Below, piece by piece: positions 1 through 7,298 of a DNA stretch of 40,865 bases. The notes under the pieces are model-generated. The model saw nothing but the letters and a program-made list of their open reading frames with translations. It had not been told where the DNA came from and did no database searches. The position numbers and the translations under genes were made by a program. The stretch spans positions 1-40,865 of the forward strand of contig CACFYZ010000011.1 in assembly GCA_902570675.1 (NCBI GenBank), given 5' to 3'. This stretch comes from an uncultured Pelagibacteraceae bacterium (GTDB taxonomy: Bacteria > Pseudomonadota > Alphaproteobacteria > Pelagibacterales > AG-422-B15). Position 1 is the stretch's first letter; each line of letters opens with the position of its first letter.

Positions 1-1128
1 GTATATATATGGATCAGTGGCTTCTTCACTTTGTTCCTCAAGATTTGACTCCTCTACTGAAGCTTGAATAGCACTTGGCCTAGCTGGCTCAGAATTAGCC
101 ATAGGTGCCACTGCAGAATTTTTCGTAACTTGTAAATCAACAATAGATTTGGTTGGTCTTGGATTAGAGTCAAGTCCAGTAGCAACTACTGAAACTCTAG
201 CTTTCCCCTCCAAATTCTCATCAAAGATTGAGCCTACAATTACATCAGCATCAGGATGAACTTGTTCTCTGATCTCATTCGTAATTTTATCAACTTCATG
301 CAGAGTGAGATCCGTTCCTCCTGTAATATTGATTAAGAGACCTTTAGCCCCATCTAATGAGTAGTCGTCTAATAGTGGATTAGTAACTGCATTGTGGGCA
401 CATTCAATTGCTCTATTTTCACCTGAAGCTTCACCTGTTCCCATCATTGCGCGACCCATATTATTCATAATAGTTTTTACGTCTGCAAAATCTAAATTGA
501 TTAAACCAGGCACAACCATTAAATCTGTAACACTTCTAACTCCTGCGTGTAGTACATCATCGGCCATCGAGAAAGCATCAGCAAAAGTTGTTTTTTCATC
601 TGCTACTTTAAATAAATTTTGGTTTGGAATAACAATCGTGGTGTCAACCAAGTGTTCTAATTCTTTTAAACCTTGCTCTGCAATTCTCATTCTTCCTGCC
701 CCTTCAAATTGAAATGGCTTCGTAACTACTGCAACAGTTAAAATTCCTAATTCTTTAGCGACTCTTGCTATAACAGGAGCTGCTCCCGTTCCAGTACCGC
801 CTCCCATGCCTGCGGTAATGAAGAGCATATTGGTTCCCTCAAGTCGTTCCATTATTTCATGCTTTGTTTCATCTGCAGATGACTTTCCTATGTCTGGATG
901 AGATCCCGCACCAAGTCCCTTTGTGACTTGTACACCTAATTGCATTTTTGAGTCACTCAGTGATTTTGATAAGGCTTGTGCATCAGTATTGGCTGCAACA
1001 AATTCAACTCCTGACAAACCAGATTGTATCATATTATTAATTGCGTTACCGCCTGCACCTCCAACACCAAAAACTGTTATTTTTGGTTTAAGTTCTTTTA
1101 GTTCTGGAACACTTAAATTTAAAACCAT
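1..1128 (-). CDS. ftsZ: Cell division GTPase FtsZ (5' part; runs off the left edge)
   Basis: FtsZ is the tubulin-like GTPase that polymerises at mid-cell and recruits the divisome. The frame reads from ATG at 1128 to base 1 without a stop, 376 codons, so the C-terminal tail is outside the window. The N-terminal Rossmann glycine signature [12 protein letters not shown] and the tubulin T4 loop GGGTGTG are both present, followed by the conserved NFAD-like segment (here NLDFADV) and the T7-loop region. The end seen here (rich in E, S and P) is the start of the variable linker. The start is supported by a strong Shine-Dalgarno, AGGAGGA at 1136-1142, seven bases before the ATG. mraZ lies 25 bases upstream on the same strand, so the two are probably co-transcribed and the MraZ boxes would control both. 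Identity is certain; only the 3' end is missing. Confidence 0.97.
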   Translation of the reverse strand, partial: MVLNLSVPELKELKPKITVFGVGGAGGNAINNMIQSGLSGVEFVAANTDAQALSKSLSDSKMQLGVQVTKGLGAGSHPDIGKSSADETKHEIMERLEGTNMLFITAGMGGGTGTGAAPVIARVAKELGILTVAVVTKPFQFEGAGRMRIAEQGLKELEHLVDTTIVIPNQNLFKVADEKTTFADAFSMADDVLHAGVRSVTDLMVVPGLINLDFADVKTIMNNMGRAMMGTGEASGENRAIECAHNAVTNPLLDDYSLDGAKGLLINITGGTDLTLHEVDKITNEIREQVHPDADVIVGSIFDENLEGKARVSVVATGLDSNPRPTKSIVDLQVTKNSAVAPMANSEPARPSAIQASVEESNLEEQSEEATDPYIY

Positions 1129-1135
1129 GAAATTA

Positions 1136-1142
1136 TCCTCCT
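1136..1142 (-). promoter_or_regulatory. Strong ribosome binding site of ftsZ
   Basis: The minus strand reads AGGAGGA seven bases ahead of the ftsZ ATG. It is one of the few near-perfect Shine-Dalgarno sequences in the window, where most genes have weak ones or rely on overlap with the gene before. It fixes the ftsZ start and suggests high translation compared with mraZ, which has no visible ribosome binding site. Confidence 0.85.
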
Positions 1143-1153
1143 ATTTTCATTAG

Positions 1154-1606
1154 TTATTCACTTTTCCATTTGAGATTAGCTAAATTATTTTTTAAGTTAT
1201 TTACCTTTTCATTTTTAAAGGACTCATATGAGCTTGGATTCCACATTTGAAATGTTTCACCCATGCCAACAAAAGAAACCTGATCTGCTATACCAGCAAA
1301 TGCTATAAGTTCATTTGGTATAATTACGCGTCCTTCCTGATCAAAATGTATTTGATGACTATCTGCAAATATTGAAGATGAAAACGCACTACGATCATCA
1401 CTAAAAGGTCCAGCTGATTCAATCGCATCACTAATCTTTTGCATTCGATTAGCGGTACATCCTTCAATAGACTCTAATGTTGGGGAAGGATAACAAATCA
1501 TTCCTCTAAGACCATTTTGCTCCAATACATTTCGAAATGTAGAAGGAACAGAAACACGTCCTTTTTTATCAATTCGATTAATATATGTAGATAGAAACAA
1601 AGCCAT
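1154..1606 (-). CDS. mraZ: Transcriptional regulator MraZ
   Basis: MraZ is the AbrB-like regulator that usually heads the division and cell wall (dcw) cluster and represses its own operon. The 150-residue product has the two expected swapped-hairpin repeats, each carrying a DxxGR motif: DKKGRVSVP near residues 13-21 and DQEGRVIIP in the second half. I place the start at the ATG at 1606, where the family's usual N-terminus begins (MALFLSTYINRIDKKGR). An in-frame start 12 codons further upstream would add a hydrophobic stretch not typical of the family. No Shine-Dalgarno is visible. Five TGGG repeats lie upstream at 1655-1699. Downstream comes ftsZ rather than rsmH, which is unusual. The identification is secure from the two motifs and the length. 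Confidence 0.95.
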   Translation of the reverse strand: MALFLSTYINRIDKKGRVSVPSTFRNVLEQNGLRGMICYPSPTLESIEGCTANRMQKISDAIESAGPFSDDRSAFSSSIFADSHQIHFDQEGRVIIPNELIAFAGIADQVSFVGMGETFQMWNPSSYESFKNEKVNNLKNNLANLKWKSE

Positions 1607-1654
1607 TTTAAAAAAAAAGTTACTAATTAAAATAATCAACAAAATTACCTCATT

Positions 1655-1699
1655 TGGGTTAAATTGGGATTACGTGGGATATTATGGGATTAAGTGGGA
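1655..1699. promoter_or_regulatory. MraZ-box array: five TGGG direct repeats at 10-bp period
   Basis: On the plus strand TGGG occurs at 1655, 1665, 1675, 1685 and 1695, exactly 10 bases apart; the last four are TGGGAT. MraZ proteins are known to bind short tandem TGGG-type repeats of this spacing upstream of their own gene, usually about three or four copies. The array lies 49 bases upstream of the mraZ ATG, with the TGGG reading on the strand opposite to mraZ. A TATAAT-like hexamer on the minus strand (1728-1733) would put the transcription start upstream of the boxes, so bound MraZ would block elongation or promoter clearance. That promoter is only tentative, as I see no good -35 element. 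Confidence 0.85.
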
Positions 1700-1802
1700 T
1701 TTGTCTACAGCTATTTAATTTTTTTCATTATATATCAATTGCTTAAATAATATATAACATTAGGGTTATTTGTTAACATATTGATATTAAACAAAGATAG
1801 TT

Positions 1803-2161
1803 TGCCAGATAATCTATAAGCCGGGTTCTGTAATTTCTTAAAAAAATCGATAACTATTCATCTAGCTTAATTGTTACCAATTAAGTCTTGCGATCAACCC
1901 AGTTACAGCCAAGATAAAGCTTATGTAACTCTATTTGATCTTGCTCCTGGTGGGGTTTACCATGCCTTTTTTGTTACCAAAAAAGCGGTGAGCTCTTACC
2001 TCACCTTTTCACCCTTACCCTATAAATTTCAATTAGGGCGGTTTATTTTCTGCGGCACTTTCCCTGAGGTTGCCCTCGCCGGCAATTAACCGGCACCATA
2101 ACCTTGTGGAGCCCGGACTTTCCTCTTTTTTAATTAAAAGCAGTTATCCAATTATCTGGCA
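1803..2161 (-). ncRNA. rnpB: RNase P RNA (bacterial type A)
   Basis: This is the catalytic RNA of ribonuclease P, which trims tRNA 5' leaders. On the minus strand the 5' universal segment GAGGAAAGTCCGGGCTC (2108-2124) and the 3' universal segment ACAGAACCCGGCTTAT (1816-1831) are both present, as are the P4-associated sequences and a TAGATGAATAGTTATCGA-like block matching the 3' domain. The ends are set by helix P1: ATTATCTGGCA (2151-2161) is the reverse complement of TGCCAGATAAT (1803-1813). About 359 nucleotides is a plausible length for this RNA. It is transcribed toward mraZ, with no obvious hairpin-and-T-run terminator between them. An open frame on the opposite strand here is a by-product. 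Confidence 0.96.
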
Positions 2162-2166
2162 TTTAG

Positions 2167-2195
2167 GGTTTAGCCTCTAAAGGATTATTGGTCAA
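2167..2195 (-). promoter_or_regulatory. Candidate rnpB promoter
   Basis: The minus strand has TTGACC (2190-2195) and, after a 17-base spacer, TAAACC (2167-2172); the RNA would begin about six bases later, at or near helix P1. The -35 element fits sigma-70 well and the -10 only partly (3 of 6). The -35 hexamer contains the stop codon of ampD (2192-2194), so the promoter sits at the very end of that gene. Confidence 0.5.
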
Positions 2196-2908
2196 GTCTC
2201 TCTTTTAATAGATATTAGATACCTTAAATATCCCAATAATTTACGCTTCACCCTAAATTCATCTAATTCCTCAGGGCAATAGTGGCTTTCAAATGCATAA
2301 ATCACCTGTAGTGTTTCTTTATCCATCAAACTAGATAAAGATATTTTATAACCAAAATTTCGAAGTAATAGTTGTAACAATTTAATCTCTGAATTCTTAA
2401 GTAATGTATTTGAATTATTTTTCTTCGGCAATATCGCTAATCCATTTATTGCAAGCTTATGCCAAGGAAATAAATACCCAGGATCACTTTTACGTAAAGG
2501 AGCTATATCAGAGTGACCAAGAATATTGTATATCTTTATTTTATGTTTAACCTTTAAATTTTTTAACAAAAAAATTAATGCGTTTATTTGAGATTTTTTG
2601 AAGGAGTGGTAGCCGTATTTGCTACCTTTATTTTGTAATTCAATTCCAATTGACTTTGAATTTAAATTTGTATCTTTTTGCCAATATGAAACACCTGCAT
2701 GCCAAGCTATATCTTTATCATTTACGAGCTGTATTATTTTTCCACTTTCATAAATTAAATAATGCGAACTAACTTTATATTTTTTTGATTTTAATCTTTT
2801 GAGGGCCTCTTTGGCAGTTTTCATTCCTGTATAATGAATTATAATATATTTGATATTTCTCTTCCTTACTTCATTGAAATTAGGTGACTTGTTAAATTCA
2901 ATTTTCAT
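2192..2908 (-). CDS. ampD: 1,6-anhydro-N-acetylmuramyl-L-alanine amidase (AmpD type)
   Basis: A zinc amidase of the Amidase_2/PGRP family that cleaves the bond between muramic acid and L-alanine. Without a signal peptide it should act in the cytoplasm on recycled anhydro-muropeptides. The catalytic domain covers residues 1-155: IIIHYTG with zinc ligand H25, SHY and AWHAG (H49, H70), SIGIE with the likely catalytic E90, and GHSDIAPLRKSDPG with H132, K140 and D142. The H/K/D spacing equals that of E. coli AmpD (H154, K162, D164). Residues 175-238 resemble a degenerate peptidoglycan-binding domain. The start overlaps the EamA gene stop by four bases (ATGA), so they are co-translated. Confidence is high for the family; cytoplasmic recycling is inferred from the missing leader. 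Confidence 0.9.
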   Translation of the reverse strand: MKIEFNKSPNFNEVRKRNIKYIIIHYTGMKTAKEALKRLKSKKYKVSSHYLIYESGKIIQLVNDKDIAWHAGVSYWQKDTNLNSKSIGIELQNKGSKYGYHSFKKSQINALIFLLKNLKVKHKIKIYNILGHSDIAPLRKSDPGYLFPWHKLAINGLAILPKKNNSNTLLKNSEIKLLQLLLRNFGYKISLSSLMDKETLQVIYAFESHYCPEELDEFRVKRKLLGYLRYLISIKRET

Positions 2909-3804
2909 GGCGAACTTAATACTTTTTTTTCTTCGGGTTCTCTCATCATTACTATGGCCACTCCAGAAAATGACATTATTGCTCCAATAATTATTTTTAG
3001 TGTAAGGACTTCATTGAATCCCTCATAAAGAGAAAAATAGGAAATAATTAATGCATTAATAATTGCAAGAACTGGGGCTAAAAGGGTTAAGGGAGTGATC
3101 TTTGATAAATCATATTTTGTTATTAAATAATAAAAACCAGCGTGACCAATAGCTGTTGCAGCGAATGCTGTAAATAGAATTGCTCCCCACCCAATCATTG
3201 ATGCATTTAAAATTAATTCTACTTGACTCTCCTCTACTAGAAAGGAAATTGAAGCTAGAAATAAAAAACTTATGAATGCAATCCATGCCTGCAAATCAAA
3301 TACTTTTACATTATTTAGTTTTTTCATAAAAAGTAGACTAATTGCTATTGAAAGGGCTGCTAATAAAGCATAATAAACACCGCCTAAATCTGAAAATATT
3401 GTTGGCTCAAAAATAAGTATTATTACTCCCCCAAATGCAAGCGCTATACCCAGAATACGTCTCCACTTTATCACTTCACCTAAGAAAATAACTGATAATA
3501 TAGTTGCAAACGGGACACCTAATTGAAGCACTACAGCAACCGACGAAATATATTCAGAGTTATCAAGCGCTAAATAGAAGAATGCAAAATGAATGCCTCC
3601 TCCTAGAACTGAAATTATTAGAATATTTATCATCTGGCCATGATGAATTTTTAAAAATGGTATAAGTAAGACTGCAATTATCAAAAACCTCATAGTGGTA
3701 AATAAAAAGGGTGGAAATTCATTAACACCAATTTTTGCTGAAATAAAAGCCAGTCCCCATGCGAGGTTGATCGATATAACTATTAATATGTCTATTGTTC
3801 GCAA
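2905..3804 (-). CDS. EamA-family (DMT) transporter
   Basis: An integral membrane protein of the drug/metabolite transporter superfamily with two EamA repeats and about ten transmembrane segments in 299 residues. The first repeat begins at NLAWGLAFISAKIGV and the second around residue 145; LAAL, GWGAILFTAFAATAIGHAGFY and the closing helix are typical. Members export amino acids, nucleotides or other small metabolites, and the substrate cannot be read from sequence. The start appears to be TTG at 3802-3804, as no ATG is close and the first helix begins at once. It is followed by ampD with a four-base overlap. It is divergent from mlaA across a 92-base gap. Confidence 0.88.
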   Translation of the reverse strand: MRTIDILIVISINLAWGLAFISAKIGVNEFPPFLFTTMRFLIIAVLLIPFLKIHHGQMINILIISVLGGGIHFAFFYLALDNSEYISSVAVVLQLGVPFATILSVIFLGEVIKWRRILGIALAFGGVIILIFEPTIFSDLGGVYYALLAALSIAISLLFMKKLNNVKVFDLQAWIAFISFLFLASISFLVEESQVELILNASMIGWGAILFTAFAATAIGHAGFYYLITKYDLSKITPLTLLAPVLAIINALIISYFSLYEGFNEVLTLKIIIGAIMSFSGVAIVMMREPEEKKVLSSP

Positions 3805-3896
3805 TACTAACTCATTTTAAGTTACTTATTTATGTAATATTATTATACTCAAATATTAATTTGATTAGATATTTTTATTAGAATAGCATTAAATCA

Positions 3897-4712
3897 ATGA
3901 AAGTAAGAGTCATAATAGTTATTCTGCTTTGTTCAATCATAACTCTACAAGCTTGTGCAACTAAGAACTCAGAATTCAACTCACCTCAGTCAAGTGTTGC
4001 AACTTTGCAAGATCCACTTGAAAAAGTTAATCGAGTCGTTTTTTCTTTTAATATTATTTTTGATAAATTTATTCTAAGACCTATCGCTATTACCTATCGG
4101 ACAATAGTTCCTGGTTTTGTTAGAGATAGAATTACTTACTCACTCAATAATCTTGGAATGCCAATCACAGCTGTTAACAATGTGCTACAGGGCGAATTAA
4201 GAAAAGCTGGAGTCTCTACTGGTCGATTTATAATAAATTCAACTGTTGGAGTATTAGGTTTTTTTGATCCTGCGGCAAGTATAGGATTAACTTCTGAAAA
4301 TGAAGATTTTGGTCAAACTCTTGCTGTATGGGGAGTTGAGTCTGGTCCATACATTATTCTTCCATTTTTAGGGCCGTCTACTCCAAGAGATTTTACAGGA
4401 CTCTTATCAACCTCTCTGTTAGATCCTATGTATCAGGTAGGTGGTGGCAGTGCATCTAGTAGTCTTAGAAATTATCGACTTGGGACTGGAGTCATTGACT
4501 TTAGATCACGAAACATAGAGATTCTTGACGACTTGCAAAATAATTCAATTGATTATTATGCTGCTGTAAGGAGTTTTTATGCTCAAGGAAGAGAAAGTCA
4601 GGTATCTAATAACCTTGAAAGTGACACAATTGAATTAGAAGATAATATGTTTGACGAATTTGAATTTGATGAAACTTATGTTGGACCAGATATAGAGATT
4701 ATTTATGAATAA
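3897..4712 (+). CDS. mlaA: MlaA family outer-membrane lipoprotein
   Basis: MlaA (VacJ) sits in the outer membrane with porins and removes misplaced phospholipid from the outer leaflet, passing it to MlaC. The product (271 residues) begins with a lipoprotein signal ending in the lipobox LQAC, lipidated cysteine C20. The MlaA domain follows: DPLEKVNRVVFSFN from residue 39, then a long conserved core with NSTVGVLGFFDPA and EDFGQTLAVWGV, and PFLGPSTPRD. The C-terminus is acidic and low in complexity. The next gene, mlaC, starts eight bases before this one ends. The inner-membrane transporter genes mlaDEF are not in this window. The family is clear; the direction of lipid flow is taken from enterobacterial work. 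Confidence 0.93.
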   Translation: MKVRVIIVILLCSIITLQACATKNSEFNSPQSSVATLQDPLEKVNRVVFSFNIIFDKFILRPIAITYRTIVPGFVRDRITYSLNNLGMPITAVNNVLQGELRKAGVSTGRFIINSTVGVLGFFDPAASIGLTSENEDFGQTLAVWGVESGPYIILPFLGPSTPRDFTGLLSTSLLDPMYQVGGGSASSSLRNYRLGTGVIDFRSRNIEILDDLQNNSIDYYAAVRSFYAQGRESQVSNNLESDTIELEDNMFDEFEFDETYVGPDIEIIYE

Positions 4713-5304
4713 ACTGAAGAATATAATTTTTAGTATTATAATTTTGTTTGTATTAAGCATAAATGCACAGACCTCAAACTATTCTGATGAGGAGAAGTTT
4801 GTAAGTACTTTTACGGAAGAGGCGATATCAATTTTAAGTAATGATACTATAAATGATAGTGAAAAAACTAAAGCATTTACTAGCTTAGTAATGTCATCAA
4901 TAGATTTATCTTTAATATCAAAATTTGTTCTTGCGCGTTCATGGAAAGAGTCCTCTGATGATCAAAAACAAAGATATCTGATCGCTTTTAAAGATTATTT
5001 TGTAAATTCTTATGCTAATAAACTTGATCAATATTCAGGCGAAAAAATAGCTATAATAGATTCTGAAGAAGCGGGAAAATATGTAATTGTAAATAGCAAT
5101 ATTGTACGTGAAGGAACAGATACTCTCAAAATCAATCTAAAATGGAGATTACTCAATAGAGACGGTCAAATAAAAATTATAGATCTTAATATTGAAGGAA
5201 TAAGTCTTATCATTGCGCAGCGTGAAGAATTTCAATCTTTCTTAGCAAATAATAATTATGATTTAGACAAACTTATTGAGAAAATTATCTCTGTTTCAAA
5301 TTAA
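4705..5304 (+). CDS. mlaC: MlaC-type phospholipid-binding ABC transporter protein
   Basis: A periplasmic lipid carrier of the MlaC/Ttg2D family that shuttles phospholipid between MlaA and the inner-membrane MlaFEDB complex. The first 20 or so residues are a signal peptide ending SINA before QTSNYSD. The rest (199 residues in total) shows the family pattern: DLSLISKFVLARSWKESSDDQKQRY, FKDYFVNSYANKLDQYSGEKI, then the NTF2-like strands ending in IIDLNIEGISLIIAQREEFQ. It overlaps mlaA by eight bases. Its stop shares the palindrome TTAA with the stop of the convergent rhodanese gene. A hopanoid-associated HpnM role is an alternative for this family, but no hopanoid genes are near. Confidence 0.88.
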   Translation: MNKLKNIIFSIIILFVLSINAQTSNYSDEEKFVSTFTEEAISILSNDTINDSEKTKAFTSLVMSSIDLSLISKFVLARSWKESSDDQKQRYLIAFKDYFVNSYANKLDQYSGEKIAIIDSEEAGKYVIVNSNIVREGTDTLKINLKWRLLNRDGQIKIIDLNIEGISLIIAQREEFQSFLANNNYDLDKLIEKIISVSN

Positions 5305-5672
5305 TATTTAACTGACGGTAAACCTTTAGGGAGCCAACCCATTACAAATCCATCCTCAACATTGAATAAATTTTGATAGCCCTCAGCTTCAATAATTGAA
5401 GCTGCGTGAAGAGATCTAGCGCCAGATCTACAAATCAAATAAATATTGGAGTCTTTTGGTATTTCGAGAGAATTAAATTCATTTACAAAATTAATATTTT
5501 CTATTCCATCCTCATTTATGAGCATTAGTTTAAAAAAAACTCCTTCTATCGCATCTTCATCTGGCATACCATGATTACTCCATTCCATAGGTGTTCTCAC
5601 ATCAATTAAATACGAATTTGGATCACTATTTAATTGTTTAAAACAATTTTCAGACGAAATACTCTTGATCAT
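5301..5672 (-). CDS. Single-domain rhodanese-like sulfurtransferase
   Basis: A 123-residue rhodanese domain. LIDVRTPMEWSNHGMPDE (residues 22-39) is the first conserved block and YLICRSGARS carries the catalytic cysteine C81 in a CRSGARS loop of seven residues, the usual size for sulfur-transferring rhodaneses. GFVMGWLPKGLP near the C-terminus matches the closing motif. There is no signal peptide, so it acts in the cytoplasm. Its partner and sulfur donor are unknown. It starts seven bases after the DUF2805 gene on the same strand and is probably the last gene of that operon. The stop is shared with mlaC. Confidence 0.9.
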   Translation of the reverse strand: MIKSISSENCFKQLNSDPNSYLIDVRTPMEWSNHGMPDEDAIEGVFFKLMLINEDGIENINFVNEFNSLEIPKDSNIYLICRSGARSLHAASIIEAEGYQNLFNVEDGFVMGWLPKGLPSVKY

Positions 5673-5679
5673 TTATTTT

Positions 5680-5922
5680 TTATGCCTTCTGATTTGATGA
5701 TTTAAAGCGATTAGATAATGACTGTATTTTTGTTGACCGACCTCGTACTCTTTGCCGCCATTTTAAAAAAGAATTGCGTTTAAGATTACCTTTCATTATT
5801 TTTATAACCTCTTTTTCTTGTAAACCAAACTGAAGTTTAATATCTGAAAAAGGCGTTCTATCTTCCCATGCCATCTCTATTATTCGATCAATATCATTGA
5901 CTGTAAGTTCTTCTTTTTTCAT
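5680..5922 (-). CDS. TIGR03643 / DUF2805 family protein
   Basis: A small (80-residue) basic protein matching the TIGR03643/DUF2805 family: DIDRIIEMAWEDRTPFSDI, then FGLQEKEVIKIMK, SFLKWRQRVRGRSTK. The pattern, a predicted helix-turn-helix-like core followed by a very basic tail, suggests nucleic-acid contact, but no function is established that I know of. The ATG overlaps the stop of the upstream methyltransferase by one base (TAATG), so the two are translationally coupled. The rhodanese gene follows seven bases later. Confidence 0.85.
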   Translation of the reverse strand: MKKEELTVNDIDRIIEMAWEDRTPFSDIKLQFGLQEKEVIKIMKGNLKRNSFLKWRQRVRGRSTKIQSLSNRFKSSNQKA

Positions 5923-6710
5923 TATTTTCTTTTTTTTATAGCTTGAAAATTACCTGGACGGTGCTCACCTTTTTTTACTACACCTAGAAGTTGCTCCCAA
6001 ATTTCAAGAGCTCCATCAGCTTCCTCTTTACCAATTAAATTAATGACTTGATCGTATAAGGGACCTTTGATATCTGAAATTTCTTTTTGGACTACTTCTA
6101 AGTACCATTGATTTCGATCATTTAGTGAAATAACAGAAAATCCTGTTTCTTCTAAAAGCTCACTATATTTATTGAGAGAACACATATACATGTCTAAACC
6201 CTCAGCGGCAATATACTCTTTCATTTGATCTGAAGGCTCTTGGTCATCATTTCTCATCCAGTCTCCTACTGCTATAATTCCATCATCGATTAATATTTTA
6301 CTTAATTCAGTTAATAATATTTTCTTATCTGGTACATGTAAAAATGCTTCTTTACTGAAAATAATATCAAAACTTTCTTGCTTAAATTCCAGTATACCTG
6401 GTGCTGCACAGATAAAATTTACTTTACTAGATATACCCTTTTCTCTAGCTAGCTTATTTGCTGTCTCAATTACAAGGGGTTCTGGATCTATTCCAGTAAC
6501 TTCGGCCGCATTATGCTTTTCGATCATATGAAACACGGCGCCACCTGTTCCGCATCCAAAGTCGAGGACTTTTTTATCTGTTAAATCTATGCCTTTTAAA
6601 ATTTCATCAATTTCTTCTTTTCCACCAGGTGATAAAAACCCCTCACCCCAGACAGTTTTTAGCATATTTAGTTGCTTTGGACCGTAATGACCTTCGTCCG
6701 TGAGACTCAT
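5922..6710 (-). CDS. SAM-dependent methyltransferase (class I)
   Basis: A 262-residue class I methyltransferase. Motif I, VLDFGCGTGG, lies at residues 48-57, and the acidic end of beta-2 is at GIDPEP; FSKEAFLHVPDK and ILIDDGIIAVGDWM complete the fold. The lead-in (residues 19-30: TVWGEGFLSPGG) resembles the N-terminus of phosphoethanolamine or small-amine N-methyltransferases, where a similar FVSPGG or YVSTGG precedes motif I. A methylamine- or phosphobase-type substrate is therefore possible but unproven. It is followed by DUF2805 with a TAATG overlap. The gene ahead of it on this strand is over 100 bases away, so it may have its own promoter in 6711-6818. Confidence 0.85.
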   Translation of the reverse strand: MSLTDEGHYGPKQLNMLKTVWGEGFLSPGGKEEIDEILKGIDLTDKKVLDFGCGTGGAVFHMIEKHNAAEVTGIDPEPLVIETANKLAREKGISSKVNFICAAPGILEFKQESFDIIFSKEAFLHVPDKKILLTELSKILIDDGIIAVGDWMRNDDQEPSDQMKEYIAAEGLDMYMCSLNKYSELLEETGFSVISLNDRNQWYLEVVQKEISDIKGPLYDQVINLIGKEEADGALEIWEQLLGVVKKGEHRPGNFQAIKKRK

Positions 6711-6818
6711 ATATTTTAGTGATATGAATTTGAGGATTTAGAAACCTTATTCAAATCAATAAAGTTTAATCTGAGCTGACGTTTTATTATCGTCTTGATA
6801 ACAGGTGGTAATAGATTT
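6711..6818. other. Intergenic stretch, nothing assigned
   Basis: This gap lies between the methyltransferase start and a possible 43-codon frame. I see no RNA gene, clear inverted repeat or strong promoter pair. It presumably holds the promoter of the methyltransferase-DUF2805-rhodanese group. Confidence 0.4.
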
Positions 6819-6950
6819 TTAAACTTTACTCGTCTGACCAAAATATCGTGCTGCATCATCATAAGTTCCATTTGAATAAAGCTTTGAAATACTTAAAAGC
6901 AAAATATGTAATGGCATTCCAATTATTACTTCTAAGATATCAAATTTCAT
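6819..6950 (-). CDS. Possible small membrane-associated protein (43 aa)
   Basis: An ATG at 6950 opens 43 codons ending in TAA at 6819. The product starts MKFDILEVIIGMPLHILLLS, a hydrophobic or amphipathic helix, and ends in a hydrophilic tail SNGTYDDAARYFGQTSKV. It begins 19 bases after the stop of the ABM monooxygenase on the same strand, as expected of the next gene of an operon. No Shine-Dalgarno is visible, and frames of this length arise by chance in AT-rich DNA, so this is a tentative call. I do not recognise the family. Confidence 0.35.
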   Translation of the reverse strand: MKFDILEVIIGMPLHILLLSISKLYSNGTYDDAARYFGQTSKV

Positions 6951-6969
6951 AACTTTAACTTAATCAGAT

Positions 6970-7266
6970 TTAGCCAATTGGATCAAGAATAACTGTGCCT
7001 GACACTGGATCAGTAACACCAAGTTCAGGTGAAAGCTCCTCAAGAACATGTCTCATTTGATCTAATTGAGAAATCATCAAGGGCCTTTGAGCTGCTATAG
7101 CTTCTTCCGAGTCCCAAATACCAATATAACAATAGGTTCTGTCTCCAGTCTTAAAAAGACGACTAATTTTTTGCCCTTGAGGACTTTCAAATGACTTGTT
7201 GAGCTCAATAAACTCGTCTTCACAACCCTCTTTAACTCTAAATCTTACCGAATTACAAAATTCCAT
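6970..7266 (-). CDS. Antibiotic biosynthesis monooxygenase (ABM) domain protein
   Basis: A 98-residue ferredoxin-like (dimeric alpha-beta barrel) protein of the ABM superfamily. Strand one, CNSVRFRVKEGCEDEFIEL, and the later TYCYIGIWDSEEAIAAQRP follow the family layout. Members include cofactor-free quinol monooxygenases and heme-degrading enzymes, but many are uncharacterised, so the substrate is open. The start is supported by GGAGAAATAAT just before the ATG. It lies 32 bases after the beta-lactamase-like gene on the same strand. A second, distinct ABM protein is encoded at 16225-16527. Confidence 0.75.
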   Translation of the reverse strand: MEFCNSVRFRVKEGCEDEFIELNKSFESPQGQKISRLFKTGDRTYCYIGIWDSEEAIAAQRPLMISQLDQMRHVLEELSPELGVTDPVSGTVILDPIG

Positions 7267-7298
7267 ATTATTTCTCCTTTTTGATTAATTTAAAAAAA

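Noticed and set aside
392-712. Open frame on the plus strand opposite ftsZ
   Set aside because: ftsZ is certain on the other strand by motif and length; this frame has no family features and is a by-product of its codon use.
1871-2089. 72-codon open frame on the plus strand within the RNase P RNA gene
   Set aside because: It lies antisense to rnpB, whose universal segments and helix P1 are plain; the peptide has no recognisable features.
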